From positions 1-26,378 of the forward strand of contig JAUMTV010000040.1 of assembly GCA_030531025.1 (NCBI GenBank): a DNA stretch of 26,378 nucleotides, written 5' to 3'. The number at the start of each line of letters is the position of its first letter. Positions within the stretch are counted from its first letter, which is position 1. Shown here one piece after another: positions 15,709 through 23,507 of the stretch. This DNA comes from Turicibacter sp. GTDB lineage: Bacteria > Bacillota > Bacilli > MOL361 > Turicibacteraceae. The position numbers and the translations under genes are program-made. Below the pieces are notes generated by a model. That model did not search any database. It had not been told where the DNA came from and worked only from the letters and a program-made list of their open reading frames with translations.

Positions 15709-15886
15709 TTGATAATTACATGATAAGGGTTGAGGCTGTTAATATTAGCCAATTATTCTCGGTTGTTGTTATCAAATGAGAGTTAAATTTGTTATAGAAA
15801 GTATAAGTATTTAAATTGGTTGTTTATTGTACTAATATGTGATAAACTTCTTTACACAAGATAACTTATCTTAAGGGAGATTAATA

Positions 15887-16297
15887 ATGAAAGAAAAAAT
15901 AATGAAATTTATGTATGGAAGATACGGTAATGATGAACTAAATCAATTTTTAGTGAAGTTAATATTTGTAAATTTAATATTATCTTTATTTGTAAGAAGT
16001 TCAAGATTTTTAAGCGATTTATTTTATTATTTAAGTATAATTTTATTAATTTTTATGTATTATCGTATGTTTTCTAAAAATTATAGCAAAAGATATTCAG
16101 AAAAAATGGCTTACTTAGAATATTCTAATAAGGTAAAAGTATACCTAGATAAAAATAATAAAGATAAATCACAAAGAAAAGAATTTCGTTTTTATAAATG
16201 TCCATCATGTAAGCAAAAGGTAAGAGTACCTAGAGGTAAGGGGAAAATATCTATCCATTGTCCTAAATGTGGTGTAGATTTTATTAAGAAAAGTTAA
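15887..16297 (+). CDS. Small membrane protein with C-terminal zinc ribbon
   Basis: A 136-aa protein with two hydrophobic segments (about residues 21-37 and 45-60), a charged linker, and a C-terminal four-cysteine zinc ribbon (CPSCKQKVRVPRGKGKISIHCPKCGVDF, Cys at CPSC and CPKC). The ribbon would lie in the cytosol. Similar small proteins are widespread in clostridia without known function. AAGGGAGA precedes the ATG. It lies between the CDF pseudogene and the cystine symporter with its own terminator, so it is probably expressed alone. The ribbon suggests metal-dependent binding of nucleic acid or protein, but nothing more can be said. Confidence 0.72.
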   Translation: MKEKIMKFMYGRYGNDELNQFLVKLIFVNLILSLFVRSSRFLSDLFYYLSIILLIFMYYRMFSKNYSKRYSEKMAYLEYSNKVKVYLDKNNKDKSQRKEFRFYKCPSCKQKVRVPRGKGKISIHCPKCGVDFIKKS

Positions 16298-16311
16298 AAA
16301 TATTATTTAAG

Positions 16312-16352
16312 ACTCATTTATTCATAGTTTTTATGATTGAATGAGTTTTTTT
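16312..16352 (+). terminator. Intrinsic terminator after the zinc-ribbon gene
   Basis: Arms 16312-16326 and 16332-16346 pair over 15 positions with one G-U and one mismatch, followed by a seven-T run. Confidence 0.8.
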
Positions 16353-16364
16353 ATGAAAAAATCC

Positions 16365-16411
16365 TTGTATTATCAAAATGATAATGATATAATTCTATTA
16401 TCATTTTGATA
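16365..16411 (+). promoter_or_regulatory. Cystine symporter promoter with two TATCA-N3-TGATA operators
   Basis: TTGTAT (16365-16370) and extended -10 TGATATAAT (TATAAT 16388-16393) are 17 bp apart. TATCAAAATGATA (16371-16383) lies in the spacer and TATCATTTTGATA (16399-16411) over the start point. The two palindromes are 28 bp apart centre to centre, exactly as at the cysK promoter, so one regulator very probably controls both. Confidence 0.8.
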
Positions 16412-16462
16412 ACAATGAGTAATTATAAATGAGTAAATATATATTTACATCAAGGAGGACAT

Positions 16463-17833
16463 ATGAGTAATACATTTTTTTCACAATTTTTAATGATAAC
16501 AAATATACATACTATAATTATGATTGCTTTATTAGTTGGATTATTTGTATTAGTAAATAAACTGAAAGGAAAAGTAAAATTTACAAATTTGATGATTATA
16601 TCAATATTTTTAGGTTTAGGACTTGGAATAATAATTCAACTTATAGCTAAATTTCCAAGTGATCCGTCGGAGATTTCATGGATAAAAGAAATTAGTTCTT
16701 GGTATGGTCTACTTGGAAATGGATTCATGGATTTATTAAAAATGATAGTGATGCCACTGGTATTAGTATCAATAATAAGAGTTATAATGAATATGAAAGA
16801 AGATAACTTAGGAAAGTTAACTTTTAAATCTATGGGAATGTTTTTCTTAACTACTGCTTTAGCAGCTACTATAGCAATAATAATTGGGACTATGTTTAAC
16901 CTAGGATCAAATGTAGAAGCTGTAAACTCTAGCGAACAGATTAGAGAGATAACATCTCTACCGGATACTATAAGAGGATTATTGCCATCTAATCCAATAA
17001 AAGCTATGGCAGATGGAAATACAGTGGCAGTTGTAATATTTGCCACGTTTATAGGATTAGCAATTAAAAGACTTAAAAAGAAATATTTAGAGATAGTAAA
17101 ACCATTTATAGATTTAGTTGAAGCTTTTTATAAAATAATAGTTTCAGTTGCAATAACGGTAATTAAGATGATGCCTTATGCTATAATTCCACTTATGGCA
17201 AGCACTATTGCAAGTAGAGGGATTAAATCATTATTAGATGTTGTTGATTTTATACTAGCTTTATACTTGAGTGTTGCTGTTATGTTTATTATACATTTAA
17301 TAATAGTTGCTTTGAGTGGAGTAAATCCTATAACTTATCTTAAGAATGTATCAAGAGCATTAATACTTGCATTTACATCTCGTTCTAGTTTAGGTACTTT
17401 ACCTGTTACCGTAGAATGTTTAACGGATAAAATGAATGTAGATTCTGGGACAGCAAGCTTTGTTACTAGTTTAGGTTCTAATATGGGGATGAATGGATGT
17501 GCTGGAATATATCCAGCATTAGTAAGTGTTATGCTTGCAAATATGGCAAATATAGATATGAATTTTACATTTTATTCTATGTTAATAATTGTAATAACAA
17601 TAAGCTCTCTAGGTATAGCGGGCATACCAGGAACTGCAACTATGGCAGTATCTGTTGTTATATCAGGTATTGGACTTGGTGAATATTTCCCTTTAGTTGG
17701 GGCTGTAATAGCTATAGATCCTATCCTAGACATGGCTCGTACAATGTTGAATGTAAATGGAACCATGGCTATTTCTGTAGTTGTAGATAAATCTTTAAAA
17801 AATGATAAATTAGAAGTAGAAAAAATATCATAA
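16463..17833 (+). CDS. tcyP: L-cystine sodium symporter, TcyP-like (dicarboxylate/amino acid:cation symporter family)
   Basis: A 456-aa polytopic membrane protein of the sodium:dicarboxylate symporter family. It matches Bacillus TcyP rather than glutamate or C4-dicarboxylate carriers in several places: WYGLLGNGFMDLLKMIVMPLVLVSII, TIRGLLPSNP, LAFTSRSSLGTLP, GMNGCAGIYPA and IDPILDMARTMLNVNG. Length is close to TcyP (about 463 aa). It imports cystine, which is reduced inside to cysteine. AAGGAGG precedes the ATG. The promoter shares its operator pair with cysK-cysE, which independently supports a cysteine-related role. A rhodanese gene follows after 91 bp with no terminator seen. Substrate is inferred from family and regulation. 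Confidence 0.88.
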   Translation: MSNTFFSQFLMITNIHTIIMIALLVGLFVLVNKLKGKVKFTNLMIISIFLGLGLGIIIQLIAKFPSDPSEISWIKEISSWYGLLGNGFMDLLKMIVMPLVLVSIIRVIMNMKEDNLGKLTFKSMGMFFLTTALAATIAIIIGTMFNLGSNVEAVNSSEQIREITSLPDTIRGLLPSNPIKAMADGNTVAVVIFATFIGLAIKRLKKKYLEIVKPFIDLVEAFYKIIVSVAITVIKMMPYAIIPLMASTIASRGIKSLLDVVDFILALYLSVAVMFIIHLIIVALSGVNPITYLKNVSRALILAFTSRSSLGTLPVTVECLTDKMNVDSGTASFVTSLGSNMGMNGCAGIYPALVSVMLANMANIDMNFTFYSMLIIVITISSLGIAGIPGTATMAVSVVISGIGLGEYFPLVGAVIAIDPILDMARTMLNVNGTMAISVVVDKSLKNDKLEVEKIS

Positions 17834-17924
17834 AAACAGTTAATTTATCAAATTTTGTAACAAAAACTAACGTAGGCCATATAATATATTAAAACATGAA
17901 TAAATATTATAAGGGGCTGATAGT

Positions 17925-18266
17925 ATGGATGTTATATCAGATTTAGTTAGAGCTAGAGCTTACAAGAATATAAGTGGAACTCAAGCTGAAAGAATGATAA
18001 AAACACATGATAATATTTTAATATTAGATGTAAGAAGCCCAGAAGAATTTATGAGTGGACATATACCTAATGCTATAAACATACCTGCAGATGATATGAA
18101 GTATAATATGTCAACTTTGAATTATTATAGACAATCTGAAATAATTGTATATTGCGCCTCTGGCATTAGAAGTAAAAGTGCTTCAGATTTTTTAGTTAAA
18201 AATGGATTTTCTAAAGTTTATAATTTGAATGGAGGAATTCCGTATTATAAAGGTAAATTAGTGTAA
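17925..18266 (+). CDS. Rhodanese-like sulfurtransferase
   Basis: A 113-aa single rhodanese domain. The fold begins with LILDVRSPEEFMSGHIPNAINIP, and the active loop is CASGIRS with the persulfide cysteine at C77. These enzymes carry sulfane sulfur as a cysteine persulfide in the cytosol. AAGGGG precedes the ATG. It is the first gene after the cystine symporter in the same direction, and no terminator is visible between them, so it may share the cysteine-responsive transcript. A TATAAT at 17880-17885 without a good -35 leaves a separate promoter possible. The acceptor is unknown. Confidence 0.88.
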   Translation: MDVISDLVRARAYKNISGTQAERMIKTHDNILILDVRSPEEFMSGHIPNAINIPADDMKYNMSTLNYYRQSEIIVYCASGIRSKSASDFLVKNGFSKVYNLNGGIPYYKGKLV

Positions 18267-18268
18267 AT

Positions 18269-18307
18269 AAAAAAATAAGCACAAATATTAGATGTGCTTA
18301 TTTTTTT
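18269..18307. terminator. Bidirectional intrinsic terminator after the rhodanese gene
   Basis: Arms 18269-18283 and 18293-18307 pair over 15 bp (AAAAAAATAAGCACA and complement) around a 9-nt loop. A and T runs on both sides allow use by the converging XRE-Dfx gene too. Confidence 0.87.
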
Positions 18308-18364
18308 ATCTTAACATTAGATTTTTAGCAATGGACGAAGTCATTGACTACGTGCAGGAAAGCT

Positions 18365-18943
18365 TTATTTCATTATCAATCCATCTTGGTTACAGAATAT
18401 ATATAATTTACCCTTAGATAGCCTTGGGAATCTTACTGAAGGATTTTGCTCTGGATAAAGTTTTACTATAAGAACTCTATCATATGTTACATATGCAACG
18501 AATGAAATATAATGTTCTTTTGTCATTTCATGATCTATAGTGACATAATAATCATTTTCTATTTCTTCAACCGTAATTTTATGGTTATCATCTACTAATT
18601 TATGAATCTCAGGTTTTAATTTTCTACCACAACAAGAAATTTCAGCTTGTCCAGTACAAGTTGTTATATTGCCACAGTTTGGGCATACGTAAAATTTAAT
18701 TCTTTTCATATTACCTCCATCAACCTCATTGGGTTGTAAGTCACCTATTAAAATTTTTTCAATATTTATATCAAATATATTAGAAAGCTTAGATAGAAGA
18801 GAGATATCAGGATAACCTAGGCCTCTTTCCCACTTAGATATTGTTTTATCACTTATATTTAATTTATCTGCTACTTCTTTTTGAGTCATATTTTTTTCTT
18901 TACGTAGGTTCAATATTAATTTGCCTACTTTACTACAATCCAT
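18365..18943 (-). CDS. XRE regulator fused to a desulfoferrodoxin-like metal domain
   Basis: A 192-aa protein. An XRE HTH occupies about residues 6-60 (NMTQKEVADKLNISDKTISKWERGLGYP). Then comes a desulforedoxin-like Fe(Cys)4 site with C87, C90, C104 and C105 (CPNC ... CC), and a superoxide-reductase-like domain. In that domain H121, H138 (DHEM), H144 (EHYI) and C184 line up with iron ligands of desulfoferrodoxin. The last histidine of the usual C-x2-H is aspartate here (CNQD, D187), so catalysis is doubtful and a sensing role is more likely. Start: GGAGGT (18956-18951) lies 7 nt before ATG 18943; the upstream ATG at 18958 overlaps that site. It converges on the rhodanese gene. Ligand assignment is from memory of the family, not an alignment. 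Confidence 0.82.
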   Translation of the reverse strand: MDCSKVGKLILNLRKEKNMTQKEVADKLNISDKTISKWERGLGYPDISLLSKLSNIFDINIEKILIGDLQPNEVDGGNMKRIKFYVCPNCGNITTCTGQAEISCCGRKLKPEIHKLVDDNHKITVEEIENDYYVTIDHEMTKEHYISFVAYVTYDRVLIVKLYPEQNPSVRFPRLSKGKLYIFCNQDGLIMK

Positions 18944-18971
18944 GTTGTTCACCTCCATGCATTAAGAATAT

Positions 18972-19008
18972 ACTATATCAAATAATGTTTCAATCTACTT
19001 TTAGTAGA
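18972..19008 (-). promoter_or_regulatory. Promoter and candidate operator of the XRE-Dfx gene
   Basis: On the minus strand an extended -10, TGATATAGT (18980-18972), is followed by the gene's start 28 bp on. At the -35 position lies a perfect 6-3-6 palindrome, TCTACTTTTAGTAGA (18994-19008), and no -35 hexamer is recognisable. This suggests that the regulator or another protein binds there. Confidence 0.5.
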
Positions 19009-19166
19009 GTTTATAATAGATATAATTTGTGAAATAAATTTTAACTTATATACGAATTAATATAAAATTTTTTATGTTATAGTTATAAGCATATTAATTT
19101 TAGTATTAACTACAGAAAAAATTAAAGAAATGTAAATTAAATAACTTTAGAATTTCTTAGATATAT

Positions 19167-19175
19167 TGTTATAAT
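19167..19175 (+). promoter_or_regulatory. Extended -10 promoter of the AIM24-family gene
   Basis: TGTTATAAT is a TGn-TATAAT element about 54 bp upstream of the ATG at 19229, and the -35 is poor. Confidence 0.5.
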
Positions 19176-19228
19176 GTTATTAAAACTTAAACATTAAGTT
19201 AGTATAAAATTAACTAGGAGGAATATAA

Positions 19229-19906
19229 ATGAATTATGAAATACGAGGAAATGTAGTTCCTAGTGTTGAAATATCGCTTAGGAGAGGAGAGGAAATGTTT
19301 ACTCAATCTGGAGGGATGTTTTGGCAGACTGAAGGAATACATATGGAAACTAATACTAGAGGTGGATTATTGAAAGGTATTGGTAGAATGTTTGCTGGTG
19401 AGTCATTATTTATGGCTACATATTCTGCAATTAAAGATGCTAAAATAGCATTTGCATCAACAGTGCCAGGAAGTATAATCCCAATAGACGTATCTAATGG
19501 CAACTTTATAATACAAAAAGGAGCTTTCTTAGCAGCTGAGTCCTCAGTTGAATTGAAAACAATTTTTAATAAAAAGTTAGGTACAGGATTTTTTGGTGGA
19601 GAAGGATTTATACTACAAGAATTAAAAGGTAGTGGTACAGCATTTTTAGAAGTAGATGGAGATGCAATTCAAATGGATTTAGGACCTGGTGAAGTTATTA
19701 AAATTGATACAGGAAATCTTGTTTGTTTTGAAAGAAGTATATCTTATGAAATAGAAACCATAAAAGGACTTAGTAATATATTCTTCGGTGGGGAAGGTTT
19801 ATTTTTAACTAAGCTAACAGGACCGGGTAAAATAGTACTTCAAACAATGAACATGAATGAATTTGCAGCAAGAGTTGGAATGCATATACCAACATCTGCA
19901 GATTAA
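19229..19906 (+). CDS. TIGR00266 / AIM24-family protein
   Basis: A 225-aa protein of the TIGR00266 (AIM24, DUF124) family, a compact beta-rich fold of two similar halves with no signal peptide or membrane segment. Characteristic parts are MFTQSGGMFWQTEGIHMET, GRMFAGESLFMATY, GTGFFGGEGFILQELKGSGTAFLEVDG, and the second-half repeat IFFGGEGLFLTKLTGPGKIVLQTM. AGGAGG (19216-19221) lies 7 nt before the ATG. The family is widespread in bacteria and related to a yeast mitochondrial inner-membrane organiser, but its bacterial role is not established. Genes on either side do not suggest one; it appears to be a single-gene unit. Confidence 0.88.
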   Translation: MNYEIRGNVVPSVEISLRRGEEMFTQSGGMFWQTEGIHMETNTRGGLLKGIGRMFAGESLFMATYSAIKDAKIAFASTVPGSIIPIDVSNGNFIIQKGAFLAAESSVELKTIFNKKLGTGFFGGEGFILQELKGSGTAFLEVDGDAIQMDLGPGEVIKIDTGNLVCFERSISYEIETIKGLSNIFFGGEGLFLTKLTGPGKIVLQTMNMNEFAARVGMHIPTSAD

Positions 19907-19970
19907 TGATTAAAAATTTAATAAAAAGACTAATAACTATTGAACATAACTCTCTCAAGTAGATAGTTTA

Positions 19971-20044
19971 AAAAATAAAAATTTGGACTAAACTCAACTA
20001 AATAGACTATTTATCATGTCTACTTAATAGTATTTAGTCCAAAT
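19971..20044 (-). terminator. Long stem-loop terminating the cotE-like gene
   Basis: ATTTGGACTAAA (19981-19992) pairs perfectly with TTTAGTCCAAAT (20033-20044), and the 40-nt interior holds smaller inverted pieces such as ACTATT/AATAGT. The A-rich run 19971-19980 becomes the U-tract on the minus strand, so it mainly serves the cotE-like gene, with possible use by the AIM24 gene as well. Confidence 0.7.
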
Positions 20045-20110
20045 AATTTATTATTTAAGTTGGCACTATAAAGGGAGCATATTAGCTATCCAAATTAATA
20101 GTTTTTAAAT

Positions 20111-21904
20111 TTATTGTGGAATCTCTCCGTATATATCAGTTAATTCTTGTTCAAATCCTACTGGATTGTTTATTGATTCATACATTGCTCTTGTTAATAT
20201 ATTTGCTTGGTCATAAGTTGATGTCCAAGAGAATATACCTCCTAAACAGTTATCGAGAACATATTGGGCCTTTAAGAATATAGCTAAATCATTGTCAAAA
20301 GACATAGCAAATTGCCCACCTTGAACTAAATAAGGAACCTTAGCTACATTATCAAATCTATATTCATAACCATTTTTATTTATAAAAGATTTTCTAAGTT
20401 CATCATAAGATTTTGTTACTGTTGCGCCAAGTCTGCCGTAGAAAGGAACACCTAAAAGAATTTTTTGTGAAGGCATTCCAGCATTTATTAAGTTATTAAC
20501 AAATCTGTCTACACTATATCCTGGTAATGATAAATCTGAATCATATAAATTGGCCTGATGTTTTCTTCCTCTTTCTCCAGTCTCTCCTGCAGTAAAATCA
20601 TAGCTCATTAAATTAAAGTGCGTCAAAAGTGGAGCTACATTTGCTACTTCTAAACTATTATTAATATAAGCACTATCTCCTGTACCTGCCACACTAATCC
20701 AAGTATCTGGTCCTAATACATCTCTTAATGCTGTAATTAAAAGAGTAAAGTTTTCTTTATCTTGTGGTCTTGATTTTATTCCAGCTGCACTACTTCCTGG
20801 ATATTCCCAGTCTAAATCTATACCATCTAAGCCGTAATCATTGATAAGATCCTGCGCATTTCGGGCAAAATTATATCTCGAAGATGGTGTAAGGGCTGCA
20901 TCTGAAAATCCATCAGCTCCCCATCCGCCTATAGCGGCTATTACTTGTAGTGATGGTTTAACATCTCTTAAATTTAATAATTGATTTAAATAACCTGGTG
21001 ATGGAACTCTTAAATCACCATTAGAATCAATTTCTACAAAGGCATAAATAACTGCATCTAAAAAACTTGGATCTACATTAGCAGGATTTCCAAGTACATA
21101 TTCTGCTACTATAGGTTTTAAATTTGGACAATTAGGATTTTGAGTATCTGGTGGCAACTCTTTATCTACAGGAGGTCTGTTTAAATTTTTAGTTTTTGTA
21201 GACATTATATTATTAGAACTAAGAGCCTTTTTAGTGTTATTCATTCTTTCTATACATTTTTTACTCTCATCTTCTACAAAACATAAGTACCAATCCATAC
21301 AAGAGTATTTTTTATCACAATTTTTAACTCTTTTTAGTAACTCTTTGTGAGTTTTTGGTGGTGGTAAAATAACTGGCATTCCAGGCATCCAGTTTGCAGG
21401 TGTAACCACGTTATTCCTATCTACAGTTTGTAAAGAATCAATGATTCTAAGTATCTCAGGAATATTTCTTCCTGTAGAAAGTGGATAGTATAATATGGTT
21501 CTCAACACTTGTTTATCGTCTATAATGAATACACTTCTTATTGTAGATGTACTACTCATAGGCTCCGAAATCATTCCATACTTTTTTGCTATCTTCATAT
21601 CTCTATCTTCAATAACTGGAAATGGTATTTCTATTCCAGTAAGCTGTAAAATATTATATATCCATGCCAAATGAGAAGCATTACTATCAACACTAAGTCC
21701 GATTAGTTGAGTATTTCTTTTTTCGAATTCACAAGCATATTTAGCAAAACACATAAATTCAGTGGTGCATACAGGTGTAAAATCACCAGGGTGCGAAAAA
21801 AGAACAACCCATTTACCCACATAATCAGATAATTCTATCGTGCCAAATGTACTATTGGCTCTAAAATTAGGGGTCTTTTCTCCTAAGTTAGGAAGACATG
21901 CCAT
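20111..21904 (-). CDS. cotE: CotE-like spore coat protein: peroxiredoxin-chitinase fusion
   Basis: A 597-aa two-enzyme fusion. Residues about 1-215 form a 1-Cys (Prx6-type) peroxiredoxin with PGDFTPVC, i.e. T43 and peroxidatic C46, and the extended C-terminal arm of that class. A Cys-containing linker (CDKKYSCMDWYLCF) and a polar stretch follow. Residues about 250-590 are a glycoside hydrolase 18 chitinase with the motif DGIDLDWE (D360, D363, D365, catalytic E367), YDFTAG and GVPFYGRLG. C. difficile CotE has this order but is longer (about 712 aa), so the linker is shorter here. No signal peptide, as expected for coat proteins assembled from the mother cell. ATG 21904 is chosen because GAGGTG (21916-21911) lies 6 nt upstream; the GTG at 21913 lies inside that site. 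Coat location is inferred from homology. Confidence 0.9.
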   Translation of the reverse strand: MACLPNLGEKTPNFRANSTFGTIELSDYVGKWVVLFSHPGDFTPVCTTEFMCFAKYACEFEKRNTQLIGLSVDSNASHLAWIYNILQLTGIEIPFPVIEDRDMKIAKKYGMISEPMSSTSTIRSVFIIDDKQVLRTILYYPLSTGRNIPEILRIIDSLQTVDRNNVVTPANWMPGMPVILPPPKTHKELLKRVKNCDKKYSCMDWYLCFVEDESKKCIERMNNTKKALSSNNIMSTKTKNLNRPPVDKELPPDTQNPNCPNLKPIVAEYVLGNPANVDPSFLDAVIYAFVEIDSNGDLRVPSPGYLNQLLNLRDVKPSLQVIAAIGGWGADGFSDAALTPSSRYNFARNAQDLINDYGLDGIDLDWEYPGSSAAGIKSRPQDKENFTLLITALRDVLGPDTWISVAGTGDSAYINNSLEVANVAPLLTHFNLMSYDFTAGETGERGRKHQANLYDSDLSLPGYSVDRFVNNLINAGMPSQKILLGVPFYGRLGATVTKSYDELRKSFINKNGYEYRFDNVAKVPYLVQGGQFAMSFDNDLAIFLKAQYVLDNCLGGIFSWTSTYDQANILTRAMYESINNPVGFEQELTDIYGEIPQ

Positions 21905-22134
21905 AAAAATCACCTCATTAAAATAATTATATATTAATTTATTTTATTAAATTTAGACATATAATGTTACAATTAAGTATTTATAATACTTTGCAATAAT
22001 TTCTTCATAAGAAAAAGCACAAATATAACTATTTTTTCTACAATTAATTATTATTATTAATTGCCAATTTTGTATAAGTTTGTTATCATATTAGATATAG
22101 TGCAATAATATATATAAAAGTTGAGGTGAGGGGC

Positions 22135-22482
22135 ATGAAGAAAGTAGTAAGAAAACTTAAAATTAAAACTATTAATAAGATTAAACATTTATTTAATATA
22201 ATATATAAATTAATAAAGGTTATTGTACAGTCAGCCATAATATGCTTTCCTATGACAATAGTTTTATTAGTATGGAATTCTTTATTTGGAGTAAATATAA
22301 GGTTAAGTTATTATATACAATTAGCGATTTTAGCAACTTTAGGAATTTCTTGTTTACTATCTATTTTTAATTGGAAAAATATTATAGCTAAACCAGCTAA
22401 GGTGTCTAAAAAATCTGTTCCTGCTGATACTAAGAAAAAGAGACAAAGATCTATTAATAGAAATAGAAGAAACATATCATAA
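22135..22482 (+). CDS. Small basic membrane protein of unknown function
   Basis: A 115-aa protein with a lysine-rich amphipathic N-terminus, two likely membrane helices (about residues 31-52 and 58-78) and a highly basic tail ending KKKRQRSINRNRRNIS. The loop between the helices is very short, so both ends should lie in the cytosol, where the basic tail could touch nucleic acid, phospholipid or ribosomes. I do not recognise the family. GAGGTG (22123-22128) lies 6 nt before ATG 22135; the GTG at 22126 is inside that site. Own terminator follows, so a monocistron. Confidence 0.65.
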   Translation: MKKVVRKLKIKTINKIKHLFNIIYKLIKVIVQSAIICFPMTIVLLVWNSLFGVNIRLSYYIQLAILATLGISCLLSIFNWKNIIAKPAKVSKKSVPADTKKKRQRSINRNRRNIS

Positions 22483-22511
22483 AGTTAATAAAAGTATAAA
22501 TTGTTTATAAT

Positions 22512-22549
22512 CCGCAAATTTATCTATTATATAAATTTGCGGTTTTTTT
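22512..22549 (+). terminator. Intrinsic terminator after the small membrane protein gene
   Basis: CCGCAAATTTAT (22512-22523) pairs perfectly with ATAAATTTGCGG (22531-22542) around a 7-nt loop, followed by seven T's. Confidence 0.92.
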
Positions 22550-22602
22550 AATTCTTTTAAAACATATTATTTAAGTATAAGTAAAGTTTTAGGAGGCAAG
22601 TA

Positions 22603-23367
22603 ATGATATTCACTGTTTTTAGTAAGAGTATAGTAGGTTATAAAAATAAAATAAAAAATAAATCTTCTCAAGATTATATAAAATATGAAATTTTAGAAGA
22701 TAGTATAATATGTTCAATCGCAGATGGACATAGTGGTGAGTTTTTTACTCATAGTCATAAGGGATCAAAATATGCGTGTGAAGCAGCTATTGAAGTCTTA
22801 AAAAAATATATAACATATAATCTATATGATTTAGATACTTTTTTAAAAGAAAATAAAATTCAAAAAGAAATCTGTAATCTATGGAGGGAATTAGTGAAAG
22901 AAGACTTTATAAAAAACTCACCAAGGGCATATAAGATAAATTATTTTAGATATGGTACTACGCTATTAACTGCAGTAGTAACTAATAAATATAGACTATT
23001 TCTAAAATTAGGTGATGGAGAAATATTAACAAATAAAAACAACATATTTAATAAAGAATTATATGTTTCACCAAAAAAATTAGTAGATTGTATGGCTGAA
23101 GAAGAAGCATGCAATAAAATGGTATGGAAGTTGGAAGAAAATACAGATATAGGGGGAGATTCTATAATTTTATACTCTGATGGATATGAAAATAGTTTTT
23201 CATCTTATGAGTTTATGATAAAAGATTTAAAAGATACTTTAGACAAATATAATAAAAATATATTTACTAAATTAATCTTGGAAAAGAGCTATGAAAATTA
23301 TTTGGCAAAGTTAAGTAAGGAAGGTAGTCGTGATGATATAAGTATTATTTTTGTAAATATATTGTAG
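22603..23367 (+). CDS. PP2C-type (PPM) protein phosphatase-like protein
   Basis: A 254-aa cytosolic protein with the PPM phosphatase landmarks in order. CSIADGHSG (the DGHxG metal-binding turn) lies near residue 40, RYGTTLLTAVV and LGDGEIL are in the middle, ILYSDGYENSF (DG of motif 8) is near 195, and GSRDDISIIFVN (the DD metal aspartates) is at the end. All metal-ligand aspartates appear present, so it is probably active on phosphoserine or phosphothreonine. No kinase gene, FHA domain or sensor domain is next to it, unlike the usual prpC-prkC pair. AGGAGG (22591-22596) is the ribosome binding site. The next genes encode envelope-type proteins with a separate promoter, so any functional link is a guess. 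Confidence 0.85.
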   Translation: MIFTVFSKSIVGYKNKIKNKSSQDYIKYEILEDSIICSIADGHSGEFFTHSHKGSKYACEAAIEVLKKYITYNLYDLDTFLKENKIQKEICNLWRELVKEDFIKNSPRAYKINYFRYGTTLLTAVVTNKYRLFLKLGDGEILTNKNNIFNKELYVSPKKLVDCMAEEEACNKMVWKLEENTDIGGDSIILYSDGYENSFSSYEFMIKDLKDTLDKYNKNIFTKLILEKSYENYLAKLSKEGSRDDISIIFVNIL

Positions 23368-23434
23368 AAAGTTATAACAATGTGATAACCTTTAATTGAG
23401 CTTTATGAACTATATTGATAGTTAGTTTTAGTCA

Positions 23435-23463
23435 ATGAAAAAAATGTATATATATGATATAAT
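23435..23463 (+). promoter_or_regulatory. Promoter of the TPR-VanW pair
   Basis: ATGAAA (23435-23440), a 17-bp spacer and extended -10 TGATATAAT (TATAAT 23458-23463), 45 bp upstream of the ATG at 23508. Confidence 0.6.
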
Positions 23464-23507
23464 TAAAAAAAGTTTTTATTAATACTGGTTGCAGGAAGGG
23501 AAGGGAA

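Noticed and set aside
15768..15785. A third TATCA-N3-TGATA site before the zinc-ribbon gene
   Set aside because: Only one arm (TATCAAATGAG) matches; the second arm is absent and no promoter lies at the right distance.
16636..17046. Minus-strand open frame inside the cystine symporter gene
   Set aside because: Antisense shadow of a clear coding region with no start signal or family likeness.
19981..20044. Insertion-sequence end or MITE from the long inverted repeat
   Set aside because: No target duplication or second copy is seen, and its place after cotE with an A-run fits a terminator.
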